A DNA stretch of 64,000 nucleotides from Blastococcus aggregatus (GCF_900221005.1 NZ_OBQI01000005.1:434001-498000), one strand, 5' to 3'; positions 27,383 to 35,847 are shown, numbered from the stretch's first letter. Notes: generated by a model from the letters alone, not told the origin. Translations and numbers: made by a program.

Positions 27383-27560
27383 TTCCTCACGTCCGCCTAC
27401 CGAGTTAGCTGACGGGTTCGGGCGCATGAGTGCCCTACCTGCTCGACGCCCCGTACGCGAGCAGGACTCACCCCAGAACTGCGGTGGGTCCCCGGTCCCT
27501 CCGGCCTTGGGGCCGGCGGGGTCCGGCCGAGGCCCTCGGGTGTCGACGGCGAAGCTCGGT
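27383..27560 (-). promoter_or_regulatory. Cyclic di-AMP riboswitch (ydaO/yuaA type) before the M23 peptidase
   Basis: The minus-strand leader contains the conserved blocks of this riboswitch: GGGGACCCACCG (5' side), GGGGTGA, an extended variable hairpin with arms CCTGCTCG and CGAGCAGG, GGTAGGG, then CCCGAACCCGTCAGCTAAC and CGGTAGGCGGACGTGAGGA just before the peptidase ribosome binding site. These match what I know of actinobacterial ydaO leaders in front of Rpf, NlpC/P60 and M23 cell-wall hydrolases, where c-di-AMP binding lowers expression. The exact 5' end is estimated. Confidence 0.88.
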
Positions 27561-27705
27561 GGACCGCGCTCGACCGTACGTCCGCTCGGCAGCCATGTCA
27601 CGGCGAGATAACGGCACCCGACCGGGGTCGTCGGGGGACTCGCCGACGCCACCAGCGAGCGGACCGCCGATGTGATCCGCGCCTCTCTGGCAGGCTGGAG
27701 ACGCC

Positions 27706-27779
27706 GGGGCGGTAGCTCAGCTGGTCAGAGCATGGGACTCATAATCCCTGGGTCGTGGGTTCGAGCCCCACCCGCCCCA
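27706..27779 (+). tRNA. tRNA with CAT anticodon (elongator tRNA-Met; tRNA-Ile2 not excluded)
   Basis: A cloverleaf with acceptor GGGGCGG/CCGCCCC, D arm GCTC/GAGC, anticodon loop CTCATAA (anticodon CAT), T arm GTGGG-TTCGAGC-CCCAC and discriminator A. CCA is not encoded. It is not the initiator, since the acceptor starts with a G-C pair and the anticodon stem lacks three consecutive G-C pairs in the initiator pattern. Elongator Met and lysidine-modified Ile2 cannot be separated by eye. Confidence 0.9.
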
Positions 27780-27805
27780 CCGGTGCTCGACGGACCTTGC
27801 CGGGC

Positions 27806-28231
27806 TCACTTCTTCGCAGCGCCCCGTTCGCTCAGGGAGCTCTCGGCGCTGCGCACGACGTTGCGCAGGAAGTCGTACTGCGTCGCCACGAGCTTGTCGG
27901 CCATCTCCAGCGCACCGTCGATCACGGTCTCGCGGCGAGAGGGGCGGTCGCCGGCGACGGGGAGCATCTCATCGACGGTGTCGACGAACTTCCGAACCGC
28001 TTCGATCGCCGCGCGCTGTCCGGCCTCCACGGACTTCAGCACCTCCTGGGACAGGTGCGCGGCCTTGTCCAGTGCGGTCTTGTCGCCGGCCACACCACCG
28101 GTCCCGTCCGGCTCCTGTGCCGGGCTCTCGGACGCCGCGGTCGCCTGTGCGTGGGTCTGACCGGGCTCGTCCGGCTCCTGGGCGGGGCTCTCGGACTTTG
28201 CGGTCGCCTTTGCGCGGGTCTGAGCAGTCAT
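27806..28231 (-). CDS. Phasin-like hypothetical protein with an N-terminal repeat
   Basis: A 141-residue soluble protein I do not recognise with certainty. The first 45 residues are low-complexity (SESPAQEPD occurs twice), encoded by two copies of a 63-base repeat. The rest is a predicted amphipathic helix bundle (HLSQEVLKSVEAGQRAAIEAVRKFVDTVD, given here only by its extent of residues about 57-140) ending in a basic tail. The helical part resembles phasins and apolipoprotein-like proteins that coat granules, which is a guess. ATG at 28229-28231 is preceded by GAGGAA. Confidence 0.7.
   Translation of the reverse strand: MTAQTRAKATAKSESPAQEPDEPGQTHAQATAASESPAQEPDGTGGVAGDKTALDKAAHLSQEVLKSVEAGQRAAIEAVRKFVDTVDEMLPVAGDRPSRRETVIDGALEMADKLVATQYDFLRNVVRSAESSLSERGAAKK
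28106..28231 (-). repeat. Two tandem 63-bp repeats inside a coding region
   Basis: Copies at 28106-28168 and 28169-28231 are similar throughout and code for two versions of a 21-residue Ser/Pro/Glu-rich unit at the N-terminus of the phasin-like protein, including its start codon. Confidence 0.75.
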
Positions 28232-28415
28232 CGTGTTCCTCCTCGCGTCCCGGCGGCCGCGGCTCGGCCGCCGGAGATCAACACGAGGAGCGTCCGTCGA
28301 CCGGACAAGGGCGAGACAGGGCCCTTGTCCCCGACGCCGACCGGCAGACGTCACGACCGGATGCCCCGGGACGTCGACCGGGGCGCAGCCCGATGCGATC
28401 GGGCCGGCGACGAAG

Positions 28416-28841
28416 ATGGCTCGCATGCCGTCCGACAGCGTTCTCGCCGCCCGCGTGCAGGCGGTGCTCGACATCCCGTTGCACCGGTTCCTCGGGATGC
28501 AGCTCCGCGAGGCCGCCGATCCGTCCGCGGGCATCTGGTTCCCGGTCGACGAGCCCACGCAGAACCAGGTCGGGCTGCTGCACGGCGGCGTGATCTACAC
28601 GCTGATGGACGTCGCCGCGTTCCTCGCTCTGCTGCCGTCGCTGTCCGACGAGGAGCACGCGGTGACCCACGACCTGACGGTCTCCCTGATCCGGCCGGTG
28701 CCGGCCGGTGCGCGGGTCGACCTCACCGGCACCGTCCTGCGCCGGGGCCGCTCGGTCGCCTTCCTGCGCGCCGAGGCGACCGTCGACGGCGAGGTCGTCG
28801 CCGCCGCCCAGGTCACGAAGAGCGTCGTCTGGGCCGGCTGA
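28416..28841 (+). CDS. PaaI-type hotdog thioesterase
   Basis: A 141-residue single hotdog domain. The signature helix region QVGLLHGGVIYTLMDVAA (about residues 48-65) carries the HGG motif and catalytic Asp position of PaaI/YdiI-type acyl-CoA thioesterases, and a conserved strand VTHDLTVSLIRPVPAG follows. It probably hydrolyses acyl- or aryl-CoA in the cytosol. ATG 28416 or ATG 28425 may be used; neither has a strong ribosome binding site. Its stop codon abuts that of the convergent alcohol dehydrogenase gene without a gap. Confidence 0.85.
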   Translation: MARMPSDSVLAARVQAVLDIPLHRFLGMQLREAADPSAGIWFPVDEPTQNQVGLLHGGVIYTLMDVAAFLALLPSLSDEEHAVTHDLTVSLIRPVPAGARVDLTGTVLRRGRSVAFLRAEATVDGEVVAAAQVTKSVVWAG

Positions 28842-30131
28842 TCACCACAGCGACATCGACCGCCGGAAGATGCCGGCGATGTCGTCCTCGGTGACCTCCT
28901 TCGGGCAGGTGGCCAGCAGTCGCTGCTGCTTCATCGTGCCCTCGACCAGGTCCGGGATGTCGCCCTCACCGAAGCCGACGGCGCCGACCCCGTTGGGGAT
29001 GTCGATGTCGCGCATCAGGTCGGCCAGGACGGTCGGCAGGAACTCCGCGGCATCGGTCGGCTGTCCGGCGTTCGGGGCCAGCAGCTCCGCCACCCGCACG
29101 TGCCGCTCGGGCGAGGCGTCGAAGGTGAACCGGAAGGCCTCCGGCGCGGTCAGGGCCACCGACATCCCGTGCGGCACCATCGCCTCGCCGGTCGGGTAGT
29201 CCTTGGGGTGGAAGTCCTTCACCTGCCCGGCGATGGGATAGGCGTTGGCGTGCGGGATGTGCACCCCGGCGTTGCCGAAGCCCATGCCGGCGAAGGTCGC
29301 CGCCATGGCCATGTCCGCCCGCGCCTGCTCGTCGTCCCCGTGCCGGACCGCCCGGCGGAAGGAGCCGGCCAGCAGCGACAGCGCCTTCTCCGACCACATG
29401 TCCGAGATCGGGTTGGAGCCGCAGTACGGCACCCGCTGGTCGGGCGTCTTGTGCTCGTAGGTCGTGTACCAGCGCGCGGTGTAGCTCTCCAGCGCGTGGC
29501 AGAGGATGTCCATGCCCGAGGCGGCCGTCACCCCCGCCGGCTGGGTGAGGGTGAGCGCCGGGTCGATCACCGCGAGCGTCGGCCGCAGCCGGGCGTGACT
29601 GATCCCGGTCTTCACCCGCGCCGAGATCACGTCCATCACGCAGATCGTCGTGCTCTCCGCACCCGTGCCCGTGGTGGTCGGGACGGCGACCATCGGCTTG
29701 AGCGGGTTCGGCGGCGCCTGCCCCTTGCCGACCGGCACGTTGACGTAGTCCATGAGCTCGCCGGGGTTCGTGGTGAGCAGGTTGATCGCCTTGGCGGTGT
29801 CGATGCTCGAGCCCCCGCCGACCGCGACGAAGGCGTCCCACGGCCCGGTCGAGCGAGCCTCCTCGATCGCTGCGATCAGGCTCTGGTCGGTCGGTTCGAC
29901 GTGCACGCCGTCGTAGACCCGGGCCTCGATGCCGAACTCCGCCATCTGCTCGGCGACCCGCTGCGGGATGCCGGTGGCCGAGAGCCCGGGGTCGGTGACC
30001 ACCAGCACGCGCTGGACGCCGTAGCGGCTGAGGTCGAAGCCGATCTCGTCCGAGGCGCCCTTCCCGAACTTCAGCTGGGGAGCGCCGTAGGTGAAGACGG
30101 ACTCGGGATCGGCGGGCTGCAACGTGCTCAT
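28842..30131 (-). CDS. Hydroxyacid-oxoacid transhydrogenase (iron-containing alcohol dehydrogenase family)
   Basis: A 429-residue group III Fe-dependent dehydrogenase. Features in order: QLKFGKGASDEIGFDLSRYG near the start, NAD-binding AVGGGSSIDTAKAI (about residue 110), TTTGTGAESTT, and metal ligands in SGMDILCHALESY and, further on, GNAGVHIPHANAYPIAG and MVPHGMSVALTAP. The overall sequence matches HOT/ADHFE1-type proteins, which couple 4-hydroxybutyrate oxidation to 2-oxoglutarate reduction. The ATG follows GAGAGG. It is divergent from the cyclase/ligase pair. Other substrates than 4-hydroxybutyrate are possible. Confidence 0.87.
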   Translation of the reverse strand: MSTLQPADPESVFTYGAPQLKFGKGASDEIGFDLSRYGVQRVLVVTDPGLSATGIPQRVAEQMAEFGIEARVYDGVHVEPTDQSLIAAIEEARSTGPWDAFVAVGGGSSIDTAKAINLLTTNPGELMDYVNVPVGKGQAPPNPLKPMVAVPTTTGTGAESTTICVMDVISARVKTGISHARLRPTLAVIDPALTLTQPAGVTAASGMDILCHALESYTARWYTTYEHKTPDQRVPYCGSNPISDMWSEKALSLLAGSFRRAVRHGDDEQARADMAMAATFAGMGFGNAGVHIPHANAYPIAGQVKDFHPKDYPTGEAMVPHGMSVALTAPEAFRFTFDASPERHVRVAELLAPNAGQPTDAAEFLPTVLADLMRDIDIPNGVGAVGFGEGDIPDLVEGTMKQQRLLATCPKEVTEDDIAGIFRRSMSLW

Positions 30132-30254
30132 GGCGTACCTCTCGGCGGTGGGCGGAGTGCGGAGCGGTTGCGTCGAATGTGGCAGATGGTTGTGATGGGC
30201 ACCACACCGGCGAATAGTCCGGGACGACCCACCCACCACCTCCCGGAGGCACCC

Positions 30255-31223
30255 GTGACCGACTCGACCCCGACTTCCCCCGCCCTCACCGAGCTGCTGA
30301 AGGATGCCCCGACGAACTGGGGCAAGTGGGGCGACGACGACGAGGTCGGCTCGCTGAACTACCTCGGTCCCGAGCAGGTCCTCGCCGCGGTCCGGCTGGT
30401 GAGCGCCGGCAAGGTGTTCACCCTCCAGCGGCTCATCGGCGACCCCAAGGGCGACCCCGTGTGGCCCGGCCGCACGCCCGCCGTCCGCACCCAGGTCCTG
30501 GACGAGAGCGATTGGGACGAGGGCGGCAAGGGAGCCTCCTTCCCCGGCGGCCTGCACTACGCCGACGACAAGATCGACGCCTACCTGCAGGGCTCCACGC
30601 AGTACGACGCGCTGGGCCACCTCTGGTACGACGGCAAGATCTGGAACGGCTACGACGCCCGCACCACCGTCGGCGGCCTGGAGAAGGCGAGCGTGCTGCC
30701 GATCGCCGAGCGCGGCATCGTCGGCCGCGCGGTGCTGCTCGACATGGCGCGCTTCCGCGGCAAGGAGACCCTCGACAAGGGCGAGACCTTCACGCACGAG
30801 GATCTGCAGGAGTGCGCCGCGGCCCAGGGAGCCCAGATCCAGAAGCGGGACATCCTGGTCATCCGCACGAACTTCCTGCAGCAGTTCCACGAGCAGGGCG
30901 ACGCGTTCTACGAGGGCTTCAACGAGCCCGGCCTGGTCTACAGCCCCGAGCTGGTGCAGTGGTTCCAGGACATGGAGATCCCCAACCTGGTCACCGACAC
31001 CATCGCCAACGAGGTCACCTTCGACCCGAACAACGGCGTCGCGCTGGTCCTGCACAGCGCCCTCATGCGGAACCTGGGCGTGACCCTCACCGAGATCGCC
31101 GACCTCGAGAAGCTGGCCGCCGACTGCGCGGAGGACAAGAGGTACGAGTTCCTCTACGTCGCCGCCCCGCTCAAGGTGTCCAAGGCCGCCGGCACCCCGG
31201 TCAACCCCGTCGTCATCAAGTAG
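30255..31223 (+). CDS. Cyclase family (KynB-like) metal hydrolase
   Basis: A 322-residue protein of the putative cyclase/kynurenine formamidase superfamily. It has the WGDDDEVGSLNYL N-terminal signature, a variant of the metal-binding motif at STQYDALGHLWYDG (about residues 115-128), where the usual HxGTHxDxxxH is reduced to QxDxxxH, and a late IPNLVTDTIANE segment. Activity on a cyclic or formamide-type substrate is likely but unspecified. The GTG follows GGAGG by 5 bases. The AMP-ligase begins 8 bases later, so they form an operon; the product of this enzyme may be a carboxylic acid activated by the ligase. Confidence 0.83.
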   Translation: MTDSTPTSPALTELLKDAPTNWGKWGDDDEVGSLNYLGPEQVLAAVRLVSAGKVFTLQRLIGDPKGDPVWPGRTPAVRTQVLDESDWDEGGKGASFPGGLHYADDKIDAYLQGSTQYDALGHLWYDGKIWNGYDARTTVGGLEKASVLPIAERGIVGRAVLLDMARFRGKETLDKGETFTHEDLQECAAAQGAQIQKRDILVIRTNFLQQFHEQGDAFYEGFNEPGLVYSPELVQWFQDMEIPNLVTDTIANEVTFDPNNGVALVLHSALMRNLGVTLTEIADLEKLAADCAEDKRYEFLYVAAPLKVSKAAGTPVNPVVIK

Positions 31224-31230
31224 GCGGCCG

Positions 31231-32880
31231 GTGAGCGACTACGACGAGCGGCCCTGGCTGGCGCTCTACGGGGACCAGCCGGCCGACTACGACATCGAGT
31301 TCGACGACGCCCTGGACATGTTCCGCGCCGGGGTGGCGAAGGATCCCTCCGCGGTGGCGCTGGGGTACTTCGACGGGGTGATCACCCGGCAGGAGCTGGA
31401 CGAGCTCAGCGACGGGCTCGCCGCCGGCCTGCTCGCGAACGGATTCGCACCGGGTGACCGGCTGGCGGTGTACCTGCAGAACGTGCCGCAGTTCGTCATC
31501 TCCATGGTGGCGGCCTGGAAGGCCGGCGGCGTCATGGTCTCGATCAATCCGATGAGCCGGGTGCGCGAGCTCTCCTACCTGCTCAAGGACTCCGGCGCGA
31601 CGGTGCTGGTCTCCCTCGAGTCGCTGTACGGGGAGGTCGCCGAGGAGGTCGTCGGGGACACCGACGTGCGGCTGGTGCTCACGACCAGCGAGCTGGAGTT
31701 CCAGACGAGGGACGACGAGCGGCTGTTCGCGAGCACGACCAGGCAGCGGCACGAGGGGACGACGGACTTCTCCGCGTTCGTCGCCGAGCACCGCGGGACG
31801 ACGCCACCGCCGGTCGATCTCGGCCCCGACGACGTCGCGTTCCTGACCTACACCTCGGGCACGACCGGCGTGCCCAAGGGCGCGATGAACACCCACCGGA
31901 ACGTCGTCTTCACCGCGCAGGTCTACCGCGACTGGGTGCACGCCGGCCGGGACGGCGCCATCTTCGGCGTCGCCCCGCTGTTCCACATCACCGGGCTGAT
32001 CGGGCACGTCGCGGTGAGCCTGCTGACCCCCGCGCCGCTGGTGCTCGCCTACCGCTTCGAGCCGCAGGTGGTGCTCGACGCCTTCGTCGAGCACCGGCCG
32101 GCCTTCACCATCGGTGCGATCACCGCGTTCAACGCGCTGCTCAACGCACCGGGGTTCACGAAGGACCACTTCGCCTCGTTCACCTCGATCTACTCCGGCG
32201 GCGCGGCCATCTCGCCGACGGCGGAGAGGGGGTTCCTGGAGGCCACGGGCAAACAGGTGCACAACGCGTACGGCCTGACCGAGACGACCTCCCCGATGAC
32301 GGTCACGCCGTTCGGCTCGCCCTCGCCGGTCGATCCGACGTCGGGGGCGCTGTCGGTGGGCGTGCCGGCGCCGAACACGATCGTCCGCATCCAGGACGAC
32401 GACGGCCGCGACCTGCCGCTGGGCGAGATCGGCGAGATCGTCGCCGACGGACCGCAGGTGGTCGCCGGCTACTGGGGCAAGCCCGAGGAGACGGCGGCGA
32501 ACCTGCCGGGCGGGGCACTGAAGAGCGGGGACGTGGGCTTCATGAACCCCGACGGCTGGGTGTTCATCGTCGACCGCAAGAAGGACATGATCAACGCGTC
32601 GGGCTACAAGGTCTGGCCCCGCGAGGTCGAGGACGTCCTCGCCGAGCACCCCGGCGTCCGGGAGGCGGCGGTCGTCGGCGTCCCCGACGAGAAGCGCGGC
32701 GAGACCGTGAAGGCGTTCGTCAGCCTCAAGCCCGGCGCGACGGTCACCGAGGACGAGCTCATCGCGCACTGCAAGGAGCGGATGGCCGCCTACAAGTACC
32801 CGCGCAGCGTCGTCCTCGTCGACGAACTGCCCAAGACGGTGACCGGCAAGATCCTCCGCCGGGAGTTGCGCGACAGCTGA
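31231..32880 (+). CDS. AMP-forming acyl-CoA synthetase
   Basis: A 549-residue ANL-family ligase. The P-loop TYTSGTTGVPKGA is at about residues 207-219, the aromatic-binding region contains YSGGAAISP, then NAYGLTETTSP (A5) near 345, and the hinge/A8 motif FIVDRKKDMINASGYKVWP near 448. The final catalytic lysine is in PKTVTGKILRREL. It activates a carboxylic acid via an acyl-AMP to CoA ester; chain-length cannot be read. It follows the cyclase gene with an 8-base gap and uses a GTG start. Confidence 0.92.
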   Translation: MSDYDERPWLALYGDQPADYDIEFDDALDMFRAGVAKDPSAVALGYFDGVITRQELDELSDGLAAGLLANGFAPGDRLAVYLQNVPQFVISMVAAWKAGGVMVSINPMSRVRELSYLLKDSGATVLVSLESLYGEVAEEVVGDTDVRLVLTTSELEFQTRDDERLFASTTRQRHEGTTDFSAFVAEHRGTTPPPVDLGPDDVAFLTYTSGTTGVPKGAMNTHRNVVFTAQVYRDWVHAGRDGAIFGVAPLFHITGLIGHVAVSLLTPAPLVLAYRFEPQVVLDAFVEHRPAFTIGAITAFNALLNAPGFTKDHFASFTSIYSGGAAISPTAERGFLEATGKQVHNAYGLTETTSPMTVTPFGSPSPVDPTSGALSVGVPAPNTIVRIQDDDGRDLPLGEIGEIVADGPQVVAGYWGKPEETAANLPGGALKSGDVGFMNPDGWVFIVDRKKDMINASGYKVWPREVEDVLAEHPGVREAAVVGVPDEKRGETVKAFVSLKPGATVTEDELIAHCKERMAAYKYPRSVVLVDELPKTVTGKILRRELRDS

Positions 32881-32923
32881 CGCGGGGAGGGGTCCGGGCC
32901 GTCGGCCTGGGTAGCAAGCAGCC

Positions 32924-34084
32924 ATGAGCGCCGACACCGGACCCCGGACCCTCGTCATCGGGGGGCGGTACTCGCTCGAGCACGTGCTCGGCCAGGGCGG
33001 CATGGGCACCGTCTGGCTGGCGACCGACCTCGTCCTCGAGCGCCAGGTGGCGGTCAAGGAGGTCACCTTCCCGCTGCACGTCACCGAGGAGGAGCGCGCC
33101 GTCCTCCGCGAGCGCACGATGCGGGAGGCGCGCGCCGCCGGGCAGCTGGAGCACCCGCACGTCACCACGGTCTACGACGTGGTGGAGGAGGGCGGCAAGC
33201 CGTGGCTGGTGATGAAGCACGTCGCCGCGCGCAGCCTGCAGGAGGTGATCGAGGCGCGCGGGCCGCTGCCGCCGGCCGACGTGGCGCTGATCGGGATGCA
33301 CGTCCTGGACGCGCTGGAGGCGGCGCACGCCCTCGGCATCGTGCACCGCGACGTGAAGCCGGCCAACGTCCTCGTGGGCCCCGACGGCTCGGGCTGCCTC
33401 ACCGACTTCGGCATCGCGACCACCACGGGCGACTCCAGCCTGACGACGCACGGCGCGCTGATCGGCTCGCCGTCCTACATGGCGCCGGAGCGCGCGCACG
33501 GCGAGGAGCCGCGTCCCCCCGTCGACCTCTGGTCGCTGGGCGCGACCCTCTACGCGGCGGTGGAGGGGCGCCCCCCGTTCGACGCCGGCGACTCGATGGC
33601 CACGCTGCTGAGCGTCGTGTCGGAGCACCCGGCCCCGATGCTCCGCGCCGGACCGCTCGAGCCGGTGCTGCGCGGCCTGCTCACGAAGGACCCGGCGCAG
33701 CGCACCACGGCGGCCGCCGCCCGGTCCCAGCTCGCGGCGGTCGCGGCCGGGCGCGCGCCGGCCCCCGCACCCGCCTCCTCGCCGCCACCGCCCCTGGCGC
33801 CGGGGCCGGTCCCGGGCAACGCGCCGGAGCGCATCGAGATCGCGGACCTCCGGGCGCTGGCGTCGGCGTCCCGCTCGCTGCTCGGCTCGGTCGCCCGCGA
33901 CGCCCGCGACCAGGCGCGGCACCTGGCCGACGGCCGGCGCGAGCGGAAGGCAGCACCTCCCCCGGCCCGTCGCAGGCGTCGGTTCAAGCGCCGCTGGGTC
34001 GTGGTGCCGGTGGTGACGACCCTGCTCGTCCTGCTGCTCCTGGTCGCGGTCGCGGTGCTCGCCGTCGGCGCCGTCCTGGACTGA
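32924..34084 (+). CDS. Membrane Ser/Thr protein kinase (PASTA-less)
   Basis: A 386-residue Hanks-type kinase. The kinase domain spans about residues 14-275, with the glycine loop GQGGMGTV, catalytic lysine VAVKEV, HRDVKPANVL (about 141-150), DFGIAT and the GSPSYMAPE activation-segment end. A Pro/Ala-rich linker follows, then a basic stretch and one membrane helix at about 358-385, leaving only a few residues outside. There are no PASTA repeats or other sensor domain, so the signal is unclear. The ATG at 32924 is the family start. Confidence 0.93.
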   Translation: MSADTGPRTLVIGGRYSLEHVLGQGGMGTVWLATDLVLERQVAVKEVTFPLHVTEEERAVLRERTMREARAAGQLEHPHVTTVYDVVEEGGKPWLVMKHVAARSLQEVIEARGPLPPADVALIGMHVLDALEAAHALGIVHRDVKPANVLVGPDGSGCLTDFGIATTTGDSSLTTHGALIGSPSYMAPERAHGEEPRPPVDLWSLGATLYAAVEGRPPFDAGDSMATLLSVVSEHPAPMLRAGPLEPVLRGLLTKDPAQRTTAAAARSQLAAVAAGRAPAPAPASSPPPPLAPGPVPGNAPERIEIADLRALASASRSLLGSVARDARDQARHLADGRRERKAAPPPARRRRRFKRRWVVVPVVTTLLVLLLLVAVAVLAVGAVLD

Positions 34085-34099
34085 CCTGCCTGGTCCCCC

Positions 34100-34687
34100 T
34101 CAGCCCAGGCCCGGCAGGAACCGGCCGGTGCCTGCGGAGTAGCCGTCGTACGCAGCCCCGTGGACGGACCGCAGGTACGGCTCCTCGACCGCCCGCACCT
34201 GCAGCTGGACGGCCACGACCAGCGCGACGAGCGCCAGGGCGCTGGGCCACGTCGGGACCATGAGGACGACGCCGAGCTGCGCGGCCACCATGGCGGTGAA
34301 GATCGGGTTGCGCACGTGTGCGAAGACGCCCGTCGTCACCAGCTCGGTGCGCTCGCCGGGATCGACCCCGATCCGCCACGAGGCACCCATGCCGGTCTGC
34401 GCCGCGAGCGTCGCGGCGAAGCCGGCCAGCGCCACGAGCAGCCCCGCGACCTGCACGCCGATCGGCGGCGAGGCCGGCACGACGCCGGCCACCGCGAGGA
34501 GCGGCCCGGCCAGGCCCAGCACGATCGCGGCGACGAACAGCACGCCGCCCCACCACCCCGCGTCGGCCGGGGTGCCGGAGATGCCGGAGAACCCGGACGA
34601 GCCGGTGCGCCGGTGCTGCACCCACGACCGGACCCCGAACAGGACGACCAGGGCCGCCAGGTACAGCACCAGCGCGACGACGGTCAT
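34100..34687 (-). CDS. Isoprenylcysteine carboxyl methyltransferase-like membrane protein
   Basis: A 195-residue integral membrane protein with about five helices. The C-terminal ICMT/PEMT features are present: VFAHVRNPIFTAM near residue 122, and EEPYLRSVHGAAYDGY with a final RFLPG. These bind S-adenosylmethionine in methyltransferases of this fold. The substrate is unknown; bacterial homologues are often near metal resistance genes. The ATG overlaps the upstream CDF stop by four bases, so it is the third gene of an arsR-CDF-ICMT operon and may share that regulation. Confidence 0.85.
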   Translation of the reverse strand: MTVVALVLYLAALVVLFGVRSWVQHRRTGSSGFSGISGTPADAGWWGGVLFVAAIVLGLAGPLLAVAGVVPASPPIGVQVAGLLVALAGFAATLAAQTGMGASWRIGVDPGERTELVTTGVFAHVRNPIFTAMVAAQLGVVLMVPTWPSALALVALVVAVQLQVRAVEEPYLRSVHGAAYDGYSAGTGRFLPGLG

Positions 34688-35364
34688 CGACCGACTCCCT
34701 GGGCCGGCCCCGTGCAGCAGTCGTCGGTGCAGCCCGGGGCGGCTGGGCCGCACCCGCACCCCTCACCGCGCCAGGCCTCCCGCCCCTCCCGGACGGCGAC
34801 GGCGGCGATGAGCAGCCCGGCGACCGGGTCCGCCCAGCTCCAGCCGAGCGCGGTGTTCAGCAGCAGCCCGGCCAGCAGCACCGCCGACAGGTAGGTGCAC
34901 AGCAGCGTCTGGGTCGAGTCGGCCACGACCGCGCGGGAGCCCAGCGCGCGACCCGTCCGCCGCTGCGCCCAGGACAGGAAGGGCATGACGACCAGCGAGG
35001 CGACCGCCAGTCCGATGCCCACCGGCGAGGCGTCGGGGTCGGCGCCCGAGACGAGCGCGCGGACCGATTCCACCCCGACGTAGCCGGCGAGGGCGAAGAA
35101 GGACAGCGCCATGAGTCGCAGGGCCTGCCGCTCGCGGGCCTCGGGCAGCCGGTGCCGGAACTGCCACAGGATGATCAGCCCGCTGGACACCTCGACGACG
35201 GAGTCCAGGCCGAACCCGACCAGCGCGACGGAGCCGGCCGCGACGCCGGCGGCCACGGCCACGACCGCCTCGATCACGTTGTAGGTCACCGACGCCCCGG
35301 CCAGCAGCTGCGCCCGCCGTCCGAGCCGGAGCCGCTCCGCAGTCGCCAGGTCAGCGGCGGTCAT
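34684..35364 (-). CDS. Cation diffusion facilitator-type transporter
   Basis: A 226-residue, five- to six-helix protein of the cation efflux family. The transmembrane site residues are in GFGLDSVVEVSSG (about residue 48) and SRAVVADSTQTLLCT (about 145), giving the Asp positions expected of CDF site A, but the usual HxxxD histidine is replaced, as in some Fe/Cd-preferring members. The C-terminus lacks the large CDF cytoplasmic domain and instead ends in a Cys-rich tail GCGCGPAAPGCTDDCC. The operon position behind an ArsR repressor with a CmtR-like cysteine pattern suggests Cd/Pb/Zn efflux (inference). Confidence 0.85.
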   Translation of the reverse strand: MTAADLATAERLRLGRRAQLLAGASVTYNVIEAVVAVAAGVAAGSVALVGFGLDSVVEVSSGLIILWQFRHRLPEARERQALRLMALSFFALAGYVGVESVRALVSGADPDASPVGIGLAVASLVVMPFLSWAQRRTGRALGSRAVVADSTQTLLCTYLSAVLLAGLLLNTALGWSWADPVAGLLIAAVAVREGREAWRGEGCGCGPAAPGCTDDCCTGPAQGVGR

Positions 35365-35726
35365 CGGGTGGCCTCGCCGTACGTGGCGCACAGCGTGACC
35401 GCGTCCCCGGTGGCGGCCAGCAGTCGCTCCGCGGACGCGAGGACGTCCATCAGCACGGCCGCGTGCTGCAGCGACCACATCGACGCCCGGCCCTGCGGCC
35501 GCGACGACACCAGCCCGCAGTCGCGCAGGCAGGCCAGGTGCGCGGACACGGTGGACTGGGCCAGGCCGAGGTGGGCGGTGAGGTCGACGACCTTGTGCTC
35601 GCCGGACGCCAGGTGGCGGAGGATCGCCAGCCGGGCCGGATCACCGAGGCTGCGGAACATGCAGGCCGCAGCGGACATCGCCGACGCCTCGTCCACCGCT
35701 TGGTCGACCCGGGCATTCATCGTCAT
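35361..35726 (-). CDS. ArsR/SmtB repressor with CmtR-like metal site
   Basis: A 121-residue winged-helix repressor. The recognition helix region is STVSAHLACLRDCGLV, placing Cys66 and Cys70 in the DNA-reading helix, with a further Cys113 in the C-terminal segment. In mycobacterial CmtR, Cys57, Cys61 and Cys102 with this same CxxxC spacing bind Cd(II)/Pb(II) and release the operator. The ATG at 35724-35726 gives a normal N-terminus; ATG 35720 is an alternative. Its stop overlaps the start of the CDF gene by four bases. An imperfect inverted repeat GGACG-N7-CGTCC (35746-35762) lies just upstream and may be the operator. Confidence 0.88.
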   Translation of the reverse strand: MTMNARVDQAVDEASAMSAAACMFRSLGDPARLAILRHLASGEHKVVDLTAHLGLAQSTVSAHLACLRDCGLVSSRPQGRASMWSLQHAAVLMDVLASAERLLAATGDAVTLCATYGEATR

Positions 35727-35772
35727 TCGGCGATGATAGCGGTACGGACGTTGCGTTCGTCCAGAACTCGGC

Positions 35773-35834
35773 GTCAAGCACGCTTGACACGAACATTGAG
35801 GTCAAGCACCCTTGTCATGTCAAGGTCGCTTGAC
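35773..35834. promoter_or_regulatory. Cluster of TCAAG/CTTGA half-sites upstream of an XRE regulator
   Basis: In 62 bases there are six copies or near-copies of TCAAGC or its reverse complement: a perfect palindrome GTCAAGC-AC-GCTTGAC at 35773-35788, then TCAAGC at 35802, a CTTG element at 35811, TCAAGG at 35820 and GCTTGAC ending at 35834. This lies directly before the XRE gene and in the divergent gap with arsR, as expected for an autoregulatory operator array. Confidence 0.6.
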
Positions 35835-35847
35835 CACCTGAGGAGCC

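Noticed and set aside
27368-27652. N-terminal extension of the M23 peptidase, including an ATG at 27427
   Set aside because: This DNA is the c-di-AMP riboswitch; the extension has no signal peptide logic and the ribosome binding site lies further downstream.
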